From Pseudomonas sp. W4I3 (GTDB taxonomy: Bacteria; Pseudomonadota; Gammaproteobacteria; Pseudomonadales; Pseudomonadaceae), in assembly GCF_030816195.1 (NCBI RefSeq), contig NZ_JAUSXS010000001.1, forward strand, positions 558,001 through 622,000: 64,000 nucleotides of DNA, read 5' to 3'. Made by a program: the position numbers and the translations under genes. The notes under the pieces are model-generated. The model had not been told where the DNA came from and did not search any database. It saw only the letters and a program-made list of their open reading frames with translations. Shown here one piece after another: positions 54,552-64,000 of the stretch (its first letter is position 1; every line of letters begins with the position of its first letter).

Positions 54552-55521
54552 CAATGAGCCCTGATTGGCTGAATAATTCCCGGTGAGCTTGCAACTCAAA
54601 GAAACCGGCGCGCGTCATCGCTTGAAGCGTGCCCATGGCAATAGAGCGTGCTCGCTGTGTGCGTACATCCAGCGCCTGTAGTGCTTGGACTATTCTAGTG
54701 GCTTCGAACAAAGGGATGCCAACACCCGTCAGGCTAGCGCTCAACCAAGGCTCGTCCACTTCAGCAAAGATAAAAATAACTTTAATCAATAGGCTCGCGG
54801 AGTGTTCTTGCTGGGCAAGAGACAACTTCGGCCATAGGTAATGGAACACTTCGGAAAAATAGCGACTATGTCGGGCTTCATCTTCCAGATGCTCTCGAAA
54901 CATTTGATATACCGTACAGATTAGCGTGTCGCCGGTTATGCTCAATAACTCCTTGGCGATGATAGTCTCAGAGACAAAGCCGAAAAAAAACCAAGCCAGT
55001 GGACGATGTTCGTCCAAAGTCGCGTCCATCAGCTCGAGTAGCAGATTGATACGTTCAGGTGGATCTTCCCAGGTTGGCATGTCATAAAAATTTGCCACCT
55101 GTTCCGCGATCTTAAAGGAGAAGAGGGCGTGATAACCCTCGTCAGTGTAAAGCTGCAAGGCGGTAAGTTTCATCGCTTGTGGCAAATCAATTCCCAGCTC
55201 TTCATGAATCAGGGTTTCAACCGAACGGTTAACGATCTTATGCTCCAAGATCGTCGTATATCTAAGAAAATAGACCAAATGATTCGCAGCCAGTCGATGC
55301 TGGATATGCTCACCCGACCTCTGGATGGTGTTGTCGTTGAAGTATGGAATAAAGGATTGAGGAAACCATTTCCTCGTCTGTAATTGCAAATGAATCTCCG
55401 CATCCGCTGGAAGCAAGAAGGTACTATTCTTACTGCGCACGGCCGAACGATTGTCCCAATCACCCAGTGTATATTGGCGGATCTCGTTAGATGTAAAGAC
55501 GAATGTATTTGGAACTGACAT
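54544..55521 (-). CDS. AurF-type diiron N-oxygenase
   Basis: This 325-residue helical protein has the carboxylate and His ligands of the p-aminobenzoate N-oxygenase (AurF) family: TTILEHKIVN, LIHEEL, YTDEGYHALFSF (E-x2-H), SETIIAKE, and the E-x3-H region EHLEDEARHSRYF. Such enzymes oxidise amines to hydroxylamine, nitroso or nitro groups, or carry out related oxidative rearrangements of amino acids. GAGGG before ATG 55521 contains the end of the SagB gene (2-base gap). The amine substrate is unknown; the operon suggests it comes from a small peptide or amino acid. Confidence 0.85.
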   Translation of the reverse strand: MSVPNTFVFTSNEIRQYTLGDWDNRSAVRSKNSTFLLPADAEIHLQLQTRKWFPQSFIPYFNDNTIQRSGEHIQHRLAANHLVYFLRYTTILEHKIVNRSVETLIHEELGIDLPQAMKLTALQLYTDEGYHALFSFKIAEQVANFYDMPTWEDPPERINLLLELMDATLDEHRPLAWFFFGFVSETIIAKELLSITGDTLICTVYQMFREHLEDEARHSRYFSEVFHYLWPKLSLAQQEHSASLLIKVIFIFAEVDEPWLSASLTGVGIPLFEATRIVQALQALDVRTQRARSIAMGTLQAMTRAGFFELQAHRELFSQSGLIDA

Positions 55522-55523
55522 TA

Positions 55524-56603
55524 TTACCCTCGCTCTCGACTCTCTATCAAGGTCCTGAGTTCCTTGCATTGCACCTGCCCATCGCCATATCCGCCGCCTA
55601 CGAAGAACAGCGGTTGCTCTGCAGACTCTTCCAAGCCTAATAACAGCTCTACTCGCTCATCACTCAACGCGCCAGTCAACCAGGTAGCCAACCCTAGCGC
55701 AGTTGCAACGAGCTGAAAGGTTTGAGAGATATGTCCGGCTTCGACGTAAGCCATGCGGTAGGCACGCGAGTGCTCGTATTTCCACCATAATTTGTCAAAA
55801 CGTGACGTTATAAACAGTCCCATAGGAAGTTCGTTGATAAAGTGTTGTCCGGCGAGCAGTAATCCTAAAGGCTCGTTGGGAAGCGAGTGAACTTGCCTTA
55901 AAGCATGAAGGTCTGGGTGGTAGTAATAGATACCGGGCTCCAGCCCCAATATCCTGGCAGCATAGACGTAGCCTTCGCATGCATTCAGCCCGCCACCGGA
56001 AGGGCTGCTGCGTCTCGCCCTGAGTGTTTCAGGAATTGTGTCTTCGGCTCCGGCTTCGCGCTCTTTGAGGTAACCTAAGGACAGATAGAGTAGTGAGCTT
56101 AAGTCGTCCAGAGTAACGGCCTGGTCTGAAAATGAACGCGACGTTTTTCGCTCGAACAGAGTCGTTGTAAGGGAGCTAGTTTGTTTTTCCGAGTTGGGAG
56201 CAGGTAGCGAGATCAACCCCTCACGGGAGTGATTGGAAAAACGGTCTATCGGTGCTGGGGTATCAAGGACTTGTTCACAGTGATCCAAGTATAGAGAGGC
56301 CCACTCGTGAACATCGTTCGGTAGTTGTTCGATGGGTAGATTTTTAGTCCCAATATGAAAAATTTTCGACAGATCGTCCCACCCCCATTCATTCTGGTGG
56401 GATATATCCGTCAGCAACAGTCCCGCAGCGAGAAATGCCGCATCTATTTCGCTTGTACTATCGAATCTAGAGGGATCTTCCACAAGTTGTATAAGACGAG
56501 TGGAGTAAACCAAGTCAAGTTCAAACTGAGTGTGATTTTTGTAGTCCCAGATGACGATGACGGGTGTGCGAGCCAGCATGAAAACATTTGGATTTATTAG
56601 CAT
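55524..56603 (-). CDS. SagB/ThcOx-type nitroreductase-fold dehydrogenase
   Basis: This 359-residue protein has an N-terminal extension (residues 1-145) and a C-terminal FMN-binding domain of the SagB family: FERKTSRSFSDQAVTLDDLS, then LYLSLGYL, SSPSGGGLNACEGYVYA, GHISQTFQLVATALGLATW and PLFFVGGGYG. Relatives oxidise azolines to azoles in RiPP pathways, or other peptide bonds and amines. No YcaO cyclodehydratase is encoded nearby, so a thiazole-type pathway is not supported. It follows the 23-residue peptide gene by 77 bases. Confidence 0.87.
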   Translation of the reverse strand: MLINPNVFMLARTPVIVIWDYKNHTQFELDLVYSTRLIQLVEDPSRFDSTSEIDAAFLAAGLLLTDISHQNEWGWDDLSKIFHIGTKNLPIEQLPNDVHEWASLYLDHCEQVLDTPAPIDRFSNHSREGLISLPAPNSEKQTSSLTTTLFERKTSRSFSDQAVTLDDLSSLLYLSLGYLKEREAGAEDTIPETLRARRSSPSGGGLNACEGYVYAARILGLEPGIYYYHPDLHALRQVHSLPNEPLGLLLAGQHFINELPMGLFITSRFDKLWWKYEHSRAYRMAYVEAGHISQTFQLVATALGLATWLTGALSDERVELLLGLEESAEQPLFFVGGGYGDGQVQCKELRTLIESRERG

Positions 56604-56680
56604 TTTTTAACTCTGCACTAGGTTAATGATGAGACTGGGTAGCCGGCACTCCCCAGCTCATCAACTACTCAGCTCAGCAA

Positions 56681-56752
56681 TCAGCGGGATTTGGCCGCTG
56701 CAAGGCAAGCCAAGTTAGCGATTTTTTTCGATTCCAAAGAAATAGATTTCAT
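56681..56752 (-). CDS. 23-residue peptide, candidate precursor or leader of the SagB-diiron operon
   Basis: A short open frame starts at ATG 56752 with AGGAG seven bases upstream, the best ribosome binding site in this region, and ends with TGA at 56681. The peptide begins MKSISLESKK, has a single Cys at residue 16 in ANLACLAAA, and ends KSR. The first half is charged like a RiPP leader and the second half is small and hydrophobic like a core. It is the first gene of the operon with SagB, the diiron oxygenase and the exporter. It could be a precursor peptide, a scaffold, or a regulatory leader peptide; it is too short to assign to a family. Confidence 0.6.
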   Translation of the reverse strand: MKSISLESKKIANLACLAAAKSR

Positions 56753-56779
56753 AGGTATTACTCCTAATTTTGAGTGAAT

Positions 56780-56797
56780 GTCACTTTCCTAAGTGAC
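56780..56797. promoter_or_regulatory. Perfect 7-base hairpin/dyad before the small-peptide gene
   Basis: GTCACTT-TCCT-AAGTGAC lies 28 bases upstream of the peptide start. Depending on the transcription start it could be an operator or a hairpin in the 5' untranslated RNA. An AT-rich run beyond it (56815-56860) is the probable promoter region, but no -35/-10 pair stands out. Confidence 0.5.
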
Positions 56798-57165
56798 GTT
56801 GAAAGGCTAGCCCAAAATAAAAATATGTAAAATTAAAAAATCAATATTAAATGTAAGACATTTCGTTCTAGCGTGTAGGAGATTACCGATTCTATATTCG
56901 TGCCCGACGTGCACATCAATCTGCTCTGCCATGACGACTATCTGTTGCTGCCGCCTGAAACTTGACCCAGATGCTCAACCGTTTCTGCTCACTTTTTGAG
57001 CAGTAAAACACTGGGGTGATCAGCATGGAAAGGTTTGCCCTCGGCGAGGCGTTTCAATTTGACTAGAGCGAAGAGAGCATGCCAGCCGGTTAACTGGTTG
57101 AAATGGCCAAGGTGATTGTAGACCGCTCGCTGGACTGCATTGCTTCAGCAGACGTGAGCGCATAG
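56798..57165. other. Non-coding stretch with possible decayed gene fragments
   Basis: No convincing gene was found in these 368 bases. The left part is AT-rich. On the plus strand 56881-56967 reads as a short open stretch (FVPDVHINLLCHDDYLLLPP, then ET and stop) after an in-frame stop, which could be the end of a decayed gene. A hairpin CTGCTCA-CTTTT-TGAGCAG lies at 56985-57003. This may be the border of the imported SagB cluster. Confidence 0.5.
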
Positions 57166-57262
57166 CGTCGTAGCAGCGCGCTTGCTGGCGAGGGACGTAA
57201 CGCGCACAGATTGGTGCCAGGTGGCGTTCTCAGGTTTTTCGCGAGCAAGCTCGCTCCTACAG
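57166..57262. repeat. Degenerate REPIN, TGTAGGAGCGAGC family
   Basis: The right half TTCGCGAGCAAGCTCGCTCC is well preserved; the left half (GTAGCAGCGCGCTTGCTGGC) is mutated. Same family as 14038 and 30194. Confidence 0.7.
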
Positions 57263-57299
57263 TAAATGCGGTGCAGCCTAACCCTGAACTACGGGCTCT

Positions 57300-57659
57300 T
57301 TAAGCAGTGATCTCGACGTAGTTAGACTCTCCGCCTCCTATCGCTCCCGACAGCCAGCCCCAAACAAAACTCAACGTCGTGCGCCCGGCGTGATCAACGC
57401 CAACCGTGCCACGTGACCAGCCAGCAAGCAGTTCTCCTTCTAGGGTCAGGCACTGGTACAGGAGCTCGATGGTATCTGGACCGGTCACTCGTCCGACTTG
57501 AGTGCCCAGGCGAATTCGGCCCCCCTGGTAAGTGCTCGAAATCGCGTCATCTTCGACTCGGTAGTGAAATACGGTGCCGGTGCCGGACAGTCCCTGAGCG
57601 TTGTCGGCGACCACAAACCGGCGATTGTGCAGACGTACGTAGACAGTAGGATTTTGCAT
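57300..57659 (-). CDS. Small conserved protein, unknown function (often misnamed N-acetylglutamate synthase)
   Basis: This 119-residue protein is strand-rich, with RFVVADNAQGLSGTGTVFHY, then YQGGRIRLGTQVGRV and a C-terminal WGWLSGAIGGGESNYVE. It resembles a small family in pseudomonads and firmicutes that is often labelled N-acetylglutamate synthase without evidence; no GNAT acetyltransferase motif is visible. No signal or membrane segment. It lies directly downstream of the glmS terminator, in the same direction. Confidence 0.65.
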   Translation of the reverse strand: MQNPTVYVRLHNRRFVVADNAQGLSGTGTVFHYRVEDDAISSTYQGGRIRLGTQVGRVTGPDTIELLYQCLTLEGELLAGWSRGTVGVDHAGRTTLSFVWGWLSGAIGGGESNYVEITA

Positions 57660-57695
57660 CAGTCGGCATCCTTGAATTGAGCGAATTCAAAACGT

Positions 57696-57729
57696 AAAAA
57701 AAGGGGCTGTTGAAAACAGCCCCTTTTTT
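57696..57729 (-). terminator. Rho-independent terminator after glmS
   Basis: Read on the minus strand, GGGGCTGTTTTCAACAGCCCC forms a stem with a T-rich tail (TTTTTTT), 18 bases after the glmS stop. The complementary A run on the other side makes it usable in both directions. Confidence 0.9.
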
Positions 57730-57746
57730 GGGTACGTCAGTGAGGC

Positions 57747-59579
57747 TTACTCCACCGTGACCGACTTCGCCAGGTTGCGCGGCTGGTCGACGTCGGTGCC
57801 TTTAAGCACGGCGACATAGTACGACAGCAACTGCAGCGGAATGGTGTAGAGGATCGGCGACAGGGTGTCGTGAATGTGCGGCATGTTGATCACGTGAGTG
57901 CCTTCACCGTTGGTCATGCCGGCCTTTTCGTCGGCAAACACGATCAACTGGCCGCCACGGGCGCGTACTTCCTGCAGGTTGGATTTGAGCTTTTCCAGCA
58001 GCTCGTTGTTCGGCGCCACGGTGACCACTGGCATGTCGTCATCCACCAGGGCCAACGGGCCGTGTTTCAGCTCGCCGGCAGGGTAGGCTTCGGCGTGGAT
58101 GTAGGAGATTTCCTTGAGTTTCAGCGAACCTTCCATTGCCACCGGGTACTGAGCGCCACGGCCAAGGAACAGGGTGTGGTTTTTGTCGGCAAACAGCTCG
58201 GCGACTTTTTCCACGGTGCTGTCCATGGCCAGGGCTTCACCCAGGCGGGTCGGCAGGCGGCGCAGCTCTTCCACCAGGGTGGCTTCGACGCCTTCGGCCA
58301 GGGTGCCGCGCACTTGGCCAAGGGACAAGGTCAGCAGCAACAGGCCGACCAGCTGGGTGGTGAAGGCTTTGGTCGAGGCTACACCGATTTCACGGCCAGC
58401 CTGGGTCAGCAGGGTCAGGTCGGATTCACGCACCAGGGAGCTGATGCTCACGTTGCAGATCGCCAGGCTGCCGAGGAAGCCCAGCTCCTTGGCGTTACGC
58501 AAAGCGGCCAGGGTGTCGGCGGTTTCGCCGGACTGGGAGATGGTCACGAACAGGGTGTCGGGCTGCACCACCACCTTGCGGTAGCGGAATTCGCTGGCGA
58601 CTTCGACCTGGCACGGGATGCCGGCCAGTTCTTCCAACCAGTAACGCGCAACCATGCCGGCGTGGTAGCTGGTGCCGCAGGCGACGATTTGCACGTTGCG
58701 CACTTTAGCGAAGAGCTCGGCGGCTTGTGGGCCGAAGGCGTTGACCAACACCTGGTTCTGGCTCAGGCGACCTTCCAGGGTGCGCTGCACCACGGACGGC
58801 TGCTCGTGGATTTCCTTGAGCATGAAGTGGCGGAACTCGCCTTTGTCAGCGGCTTCGGCACCGTCGCGGTATTGCACGGCTTCGCGCTCGACGGACTGAC
58901 CGTTCACGTCCCAGATCTGTACGCTTTCACGGCGGATGTCGGCAATGTCGCCTTCTTCCAGGTACATGAAGCGGTCGGTGACCTGGCGCAGGGCGAGTTG
59001 GTCGGAGGCGAGGAAGTTTTCCCCCAGGCCCAGGCCAATCACCAACGGGCTGCCACTGCGTGCGGCAACCAGGCGGTCAGGTTGGCTGGCGCTGATCACG
59101 GCCAGGCCGTAGGCGCCGTGCAGTTCCTTGACCGTGGCCTTGAGGGCGGTGGTCAGGTCGCTGTGGTCCTTGAGCTTGTGGTTGAGTAGGTGGGCGATGA
59201 CTTCGGTGTCGGTGTCCGAGGTGAACACATAGCCCAGACCCTTGAGCTGTTCGCGCAGCACTTCGTGGTTTTCGATGATGCCGTTGTGCACCACCGCCAG
59301 GTCGCCCGAGAAATGCGGATGAGCGTTGCGCTCGCACGGCGCACCGTGGGTGGCCCAACGAGTGTGGGCGATACCCAGGCGGCCAACCAGCGGCTCGCCG
59401 GCCAGGGCCTGGTCCAACTCGCTGACTTTACCCGGACGACGCGTACGCTCCAGCTTGCCAGCGTTGGTGAAGACGGCCACACCGGCGCTGTCGTAGCCAC
59501 GGTATTCCAGGCGCTTGAGGCCTTCGATCAGGATGGCGGTTACATTACGTTCGGCGACTGCGCCAACAATTCCACACAT
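57747..59579 (-). CDS. glmS: Glucosamine-6-phosphate synthase (isomerising)
   Basis: This 610-residue enzyme makes glucosamine-6-phosphate from fructose-6-phosphate and glutamine, the first step to UDP-GlcNAc. The N-terminal glutaminase domain has the catalytic Cys directly after Met ([12 protein letters not shown]), with [10 protein letters not shown] and NAHPH; two SIS domains follow ([35 protein letters not shown]), and the C terminus ends KSVTVE. It lies 10 bases behind glmR. The Tn7 attachment site is at the 3' end of this gene in most bacteria; no Tn7-like insertion is present downstream. Confidence 0.97.
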   Translation of the reverse strand: MCGIVGAVAERNVTAILIEGLKRLEYRGYDSAGVAVFTNAGKLERTRRPGKVSELDQALAGEPLVGRLGIAHTRWATHGAPCERNAHPHFSGDLAVVHNGIIENHEVLREQLKGLGYVFTSDTDTEVIAHLLNHKLKDHSDLTTALKATVKELHGAYGLAVISASQPDRLVAARSGSPLVIGLGLGENFLASDQLALRQVTDRFMYLEEGDIADIRRESVQIWDVNGQSVEREAVQYRDGAEAADKGEFRHFMLKEIHEQPSVVQRTLEGRLSQNQVLVNAFGPQAAELFAKVRNVQIVACGTSYHAGMVARYWLEELAGIPCQVEVASEFRYRKVVVQPDTLFVTISQSGETADTLAALRNAKELGFLGSLAICNVSISSLVRESDLTLLTQAGREIGVASTKAFTTQLVGLLLLTLSLGQVRGTLAEGVEATLVEELRRLPTRLGEALAMDSTVEKVAELFADKNHTLFLGRGAQYPVAMEGSLKLKEISYIHAEAYPAGELKHGPLALVDDDMPVVTVAPNNELLEKLKSNLQEVRARGGQLIVFADEKAGMTNGEGTHVINMPHIHDTLSPILYTIPLQLLSYYVAVLKGTDVDQPRNLAKSVTVE

Positions 59580-59589
59580 GGTATTTCTC

Positions 59590-60357
59590 CTAGATGATTG
59601 CCGCGCATATCAGCGTAATGCCGCGGGCTTGGATCTGGTCGCGGGCCTCAAGCGGCAGGCGATCATCGGTGATAAGGGTATGGACGCTGCTCCAAGGCAG
59701 TTCCAGGTTGGGAATCTTGCGGCCGATCTTGTCGGATTCGACCATCACCACCACTTCGCGGGCGACTTCGGCCATGACGCGGCTCAGGCCCAACAACTCG
59801 TTGAAGGTGGTGGTACCGCGCTGCAAATCGATGCCGTCGGCGCCGATGAACAGTTGATCAAAGTCGTAGGAGCGCAGCACCTGCTCCGCGACCTGGCCCT
59901 GGAACGAATCCGAATGCGGGTCCCAGGTGCCGCCGGTCATCAGCAGCACCGGTTCATGCTCCAACTCGCTTAAGGCGCGGGCCACGTTCAGGGAATTGGT
60001 CATGACCACCAGGCCGGGCTGGTGGCCCAGCTCAGGAATCATTGCCGCGGTGGTGCTGCCGCTGTCGATGATGATGCGTGCGTGTTCACGCAAGCGCACC
60101 ACGGCCGCACGGGCGATGGCGCGCTTGTAGGCCGAGACCGGTTGGGCCGCATCGCCCACCAGTTCCTGCGGCATGGTGATTGCGCCACCGTAGCGGCGCA
60201 GGAGCAGGCCGTTACTTTCGAGCGCGGCCAAGTCCTTGCGGATGGTGACTTCCGATGTTTCGAAACGCTTGGCCAGTTCATCCACACTGACTTCGCCCTG
60301 TTCATTGAGCAAGGTCAGGATATTGTGGCGACGTTGGGGGGTATTTCGTTTCGACAT
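59590..60357 (-). CDS. glmR: DeoR-family transcriptional regulator GlmR
   Basis: This 255-residue regulator has a DeoR helix-turn-helix ([20 protein letters not shown], then [12 protein letters not shown]) and a sugar-phosphate sensing domain ([43 protein letters not shown]). It sits between glmU and glmS and is thought to control glmS in response to amino sugar status. The start at ATG 60357 ([10 protein letters not shown]) is preferred over 60396. A dyad just upstream may be its operator. Confidence 0.9.
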   Translation of the reverse strand: MSKRNTPQRRHNILTLLNEQGEVSVDELAKRFETSEVTIRKDLAALESNGLLLRRYGGAITMPQELVGDAAQPVSAYKRAIARAAVVRLREHARIIIDSGSTTAAMIPELGHQPGLVVMTNSLNVARALSELEHEPVLLMTGGTWDPHSDSFQGQVAEQVLRSYDFDQLFIGADGIDLQRGTTTFNELLGLSRVMAEVAREVVVMVESDKIGRKIPNLELPWSSVHTLITDDRLPLEARDQIQARGITLICAAII

Positions 60358-60369
60358 GGTGATGATAAG

Positions 60370-60391
60370 TTTCGTTTCGAAAGATAACGAA
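60370..60391. promoter_or_regulatory. Candidate GlmR operator upstream of glmR-glmS
   Basis: The segment holds TTCGTT and AACGAA half-sites around TTTCGAAA, a dyad typical of DeoR-family operators, 13 bases before the glmR start. Autoregulation is inferred. Confidence 0.45.
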
Positions 60392-60461
60392 GGCAATCAA
60401 AACCCATTGGCGAAAGATCGTCAAGCGGTACACCCCATTTTTTAAGCTGTACACAAACAAT

Positions 60462-60552
60462 TGTGGGAGGGGGCTTGCTCCCGATGGCGGAAGATCAGTC
60501 AGCTTTTACGTCGACTGGACCACCGCTATCGGGGGCAAGCCCCCTCCCACAT
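60462..60552. repeat. REPIN, GTGGGAGGGG family
   Basis: TGTGGGAGGGGGCTTGCTCC and its inverse GGGGCAAGCCCCCTCCCACA lie between glmU and glmR, which are transcribed in the same direction, separated by a spacer of about 50 bases. Confidence 0.92.
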
Positions 60553-60585
60553 TTGGATACCACCGTTTTTGAAACTGTGGATAAC

Positions 60586-61953
60586 TTAGGTCTTTTTGAT
60601 TTTGACTGGGCGTTTCCAGCCGTCGATGTTGCGTTGGCGGGCACGGGCGACCGCCAGTTGAGACTTATCCACATCCTGGTTAATGGTCGAGCCGGCCGCG
60701 GTGTTGGAACCATCGCCGATAGTGACGGGTGCGACCAGTGAGTTGTTGGAGCCGATGAACACGTCTTCACCAATGGTCGTCTGGTATTTGTTGGCACCAT
60801 CGTAGTTGCAGGTGATTGCGCCTGCGCCAATGTTGCTGCGGGCACCGATCACCGCATCACCGAGGTAAGCCAGGTGGCCAGCTTTGGCCTCGTCGCCCAT
60901 GCGTGCGTTTTTCAGTTCAACAAAATTCCCCACGTGTGCCCTGGCGCCCAGCACCGTACCAGGACGCAACCGCGCAAACGGACCGGCATCGCTGCCCTCG
61001 CCCATCACCGCGCCGTCGATGTGGGTATTGGCCTTGACCACCACACCTTTGCGCAGGATGCTGTCCTTGATCACGCAATTGGGGCCAATCACCACGTCAT
61101 CTTCGATGATTACTCGGCCTTCAAGGATCACGTTGATGTCGATCAGCACATCGCGGCCCACGGTCACCTCGCCACGCACATCGAAACGCGCCGGGTCGCG
61201 CAAGGTGACGCCCTGGGCCATCAGGCGGCGGCCCTCACGCAGCTGATAGTGACGCTCCAACTCGGCCAGTTGCTTACGGTCGTTGGCGCCCTGCACTTCC
61301 ATCGGGTCGTGGGGCTGTTCGGTGGCGACCACGAGGCCATCACTGACCGCCATCTCGATGACGTCAGTCAGGTAGTACTCGCCTTGGGCGTTGTTGTTGG
61401 ACAGACGGCTCATCCAGTCGGCCAGGCGATCGGCAGGCACCGCGAGAATACCGGTGTTGCCTTCGGTGATGGCGCGCTGGACTTCACTGGCGTCCTTGTG
61501 TTCGACAATGGCCGCTACCTTGCCCTCGGCGTCACGCACGATGCGTCCGTAGCCGGTGGGGTCGTCCAGCTCAACGGTGAGCAGGCCCATCTGGCCAGGC
61601 ACCACGTGCTTGAGCAGGCGCTGCAGGGTTTCCACCTCGATCAGCGGCACGTCACCGTACAGGATCAGCACGGTGTCAGCGGTAATGAACGGCACCGCTT
61701 GGGCGGTGGCGTGGCCGGTGCCCAGTTGCTTGTCCTGCAATACGAAATTCAAGTCGTCTGCGGCCAGACGCTCGCGGACCACATCGGCACCGTGCCCGAT
61801 GACGACGTGAATGCGCTGTGGGTCCAGCTGTCGGGCACTGTGGATAACATGGCCCAGCATGGAATTGCCTGCGACCGGGTGCAGCACCTTGGGCAGGGCC
61901 GAGCGCATGCGGGTGCCCTGGCCTGCGGCGAGAATTACGATTTCAAGAGACAT
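60586..61953 (-). CDS. glmU: Bifunctional UDP-N-acetylglucosamine pyrophosphorylase / glucosamine-1-phosphate acetyltransferase
   Basis: This 455-residue enzyme carries out the last two steps to UDP-GlcNAc. The N-terminal uridyltransferase ([29 protein letters not shown]) is followed by a left-handed beta-helix acetyltransferase domain ([19 protein letters not shown], and later the catalytic region [20 protein letters not shown]). Length and both domains are normal. It precedes glmR and glmS, completing an amino sugar block next to the ATP synthase genes. Confidence 0.97.
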   Translation of the reverse strand: MSLEIVILAAGQGTRMRSALPKVLHPVAGNSMLGHVIHSARQLDPQRIHVVIGHGADVVRERLAADDLNFVLQDKQLGTGHATAQAVPFITADTVLILYGDVPLIEVETLQRLLKHVVPGQMGLLTVELDDPTGYGRIVRDAEGKVAAIVEHKDASEVQRAITEGNTGILAVPADRLADWMSRLSNNNAQGEYYLTDVIEMAVSDGLVVATEQPHDPMEVQGANDRKQLAELERHYQLREGRRLMAQGVTLRDPARFDVRGEVTVGRDVLIDINVILEGRVIIEDDVVIGPNCVIKDSILRKGVVVKANTHIDGAVMGEGSDAGPFARLRPGTVLGARAHVGNFVELKNARMGDEAKAGHLAYLGDAVIGARSNIGAGAITCNYDGANKYQTTIGEDVFIGSNNSLVAPVTIGDGSNTAAGSTINQDVDKSQLAVARARQRNIDGWKRPVKIKKT

Positions 61954-62014
61954 GAATGGCTACCAATCCTGGGCGGTCCGGCTTCAGACCAAAGAAGTGT
62001 TTTGCGAAAAAAAG

Positions 62015-62042
62015 AAAAAGGGTAGCCGAGGCTACCCTTTTT
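62015..62042 (-). terminator. Rho-independent terminator of the atp operon
   Basis: AAAGGGTAGCC and GGCTACCCTTT form a perfect stem with a 2-4 base loop and a T run on the minus strand, 36 bases after the atpC stop. Confidence 0.92.
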
Positions 62043-62077
62043 AATCAATCACGCGTGAAGCGCAACGGCCAGGCCGT

Positions 62078-62494
62078 TTACTTCTTGCGGATCTGCTGGA
62101 GCGTCCGCAGCTGGGCTGCGGCTTCGGCCAGACGGACTGCAGCAGCGCTGTAGTCGAAGTCTGCGCCTTTTTCATTCAGCGCCTTCTCGGCAGCCTTTAC
62201 GGCTTCCTGAGCGGAGGCTTCATCCAGGTCGCCAGCACGTTGCACAGTGTCGGCAAGTACCTTGACCATGTTCGGCTGAACCTCGAGGAAACCACCAGAG
62301 ATGTAAAACACCTCCTTTTCCCCGCCTTGCTTGGTCAGAGTGATCGGACCTGGCTTCAAGCTGGTGATCAACGGCGCGTGGCCCATGGCAATACCCAGGT
62401 CACCGAGTTCGCCGTGTGCAATCACCATTTCTACCAGACCGGAGAAGATTTCCCCTTCCGCGCTGACGATATCGCAATGGACTGTCATAGCCAT
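62078..62494 (-). CDS. atpC: ATP synthase subunit epsilon
   Basis: This 138-residue subunit belongs to the F1 central stalk and regulates ATPase activity. It begins [19 protein letters not shown] and has the usual beta-sandwich ([20 protein letters not shown]) followed by a helical hairpin rich in Ala and Glu ending LQQIRKK. It is the last gene of the atp operon, 44 bases after atpD. Confidence 0.96.
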   Translation of the reverse strand: MAMTVHCDIVSAEGEIFSGLVEMVIAHGELGDLGIAMGHAPLITSLKPGPITLTKQGGEKEVFYISGGFLEVQPNMVKVLADTVQRAGDLDEASAQEAVKAAEKALNEKGADFDYSAAAVRLAEAAAQLRTLQQIRKK

Positions 62495-62538
62495 CTGATT
62501 GCCTCAACCTGATGAGCGCCCGTTTCCGGGCGCCAGGA

Positions 62539-63942
<1,404 letters not shown>

Positions 63943-64000
63943 TTAAACCGCGGCAGCGCCGCCGACGATTTCCGAGATCTCTTGGGTGATCGCAGCCTGA
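63943..64000 (-). CDS. atpG: ATP synthase subunit gamma, C-terminal end (cut by window edge)
   Basis: The last 18 codons and stop of a frame on the minus strand read QAAITQEISEIVGGAAAV, the typical carboxyl end of the gamma subunit in pseudomonads. It lies 27 bases before atpD, as in all atp operons. Confidence 0.92.
   Translation of the reverse strand, partial: QAAITQEISEIVGGAAAV

Noticed and set aside
57662..57746. Tn7-type attachment site occupied by an insertion downstream of glmS
   Set aside because: Only the glmS terminator and then a small conserved gene follow; no Tn7 ends or tns genes are present.

Overview
The window looks like a chromosomal segment of a Pseudomonas species of the fluorescens group. 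The evidence is GC-rich coding with Pseudomonas codon usage, repeated REP/REPIN palindromes of two families typical of that group, and a gene order that follows (from memory) the P. aeruginosa region between oadA/pycA and the atp operon, close to oriC, with insertions. All functions are inferred from protein sequence features; no database search was run.

Layout. 1-1.2 kb: tail of an autotransporter. 1.2-7 kb: the two-subunit pyruvate carboxylase genes (oadA-pycA) with the divergent LysR regulator pycR, a small conserved protein and an RpiR/HexR-type regulator with a clear operator. 7-14 kb: a large GGDEF-EAL protein, uvrD, a Tim44-like protein and a SUKH protein. 14-18 kb: a frameshifted Kef-type antiporter, a thioesterase, pdxY and a DUF3301 protein. 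18-28 kb: a zinc-starvation (Zur) island with two COG0523 GTPases, a DUF1826 protein, a secreted small protein, amiA, folE2, a zinc-type ABC transporter, a gamma-carbonic anhydrase and a backup dihydroorotase. Two near-perfect Zur-type palindromes sit in its divergent promoters. 28-31.5 kb: DUF3617 protein, cardiolipin synthase and a frameshifted cyclopropane fatty acid synthase.

31.5-39.5 kb holds a metal region read leftwards: three SPFH-domain membrane proteins (one with a His-rich N terminus) overlapping hmtA, a P1B-type ATPase, behind a third Zur-like palindrome; then a bufferin-type operon (bufA2-bufB-bufC) coding for a Cys-rich periplasmic peptide and its DUF692 modification enzyme. 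39.8-45.5 kb is a six-gene membrane-lipid operon resembling E. coli ynbABCD plus an acyltransferase and a small membrane protein. 45.6-53.3 kb is accessory metabolism: a haloacetate dehalogenase-like hydrolase, a DctA-like symporter, LysR, a leuCD paralogue pair, and a TetR regulator divergent from an amidase with three evenly spaced operators between them.

53.3-56.8 kb is the most unusual part: an AT-richer four-gene operon encoding a 23-residue peptide with an excellent ribosome binding site, a SagB/ThcOx-type flavin dehydrogenase, an AurF-type diiron oxygenase and an MFS exporter. It looks like a small natural-product pathway, possibly a peptide-derived (RiPP-like) one. From 57.3 kb to the end come a small conserved protein, glmS, glmR, glmU and the atpC-atpD-atpG end of the ATP synthase operon.

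Three genes (antiporter, dihydroorotase, CFA synthase) carry single frameshifts at GC-rich spots, so either the assembly has indel errors or these genes are recently broken.
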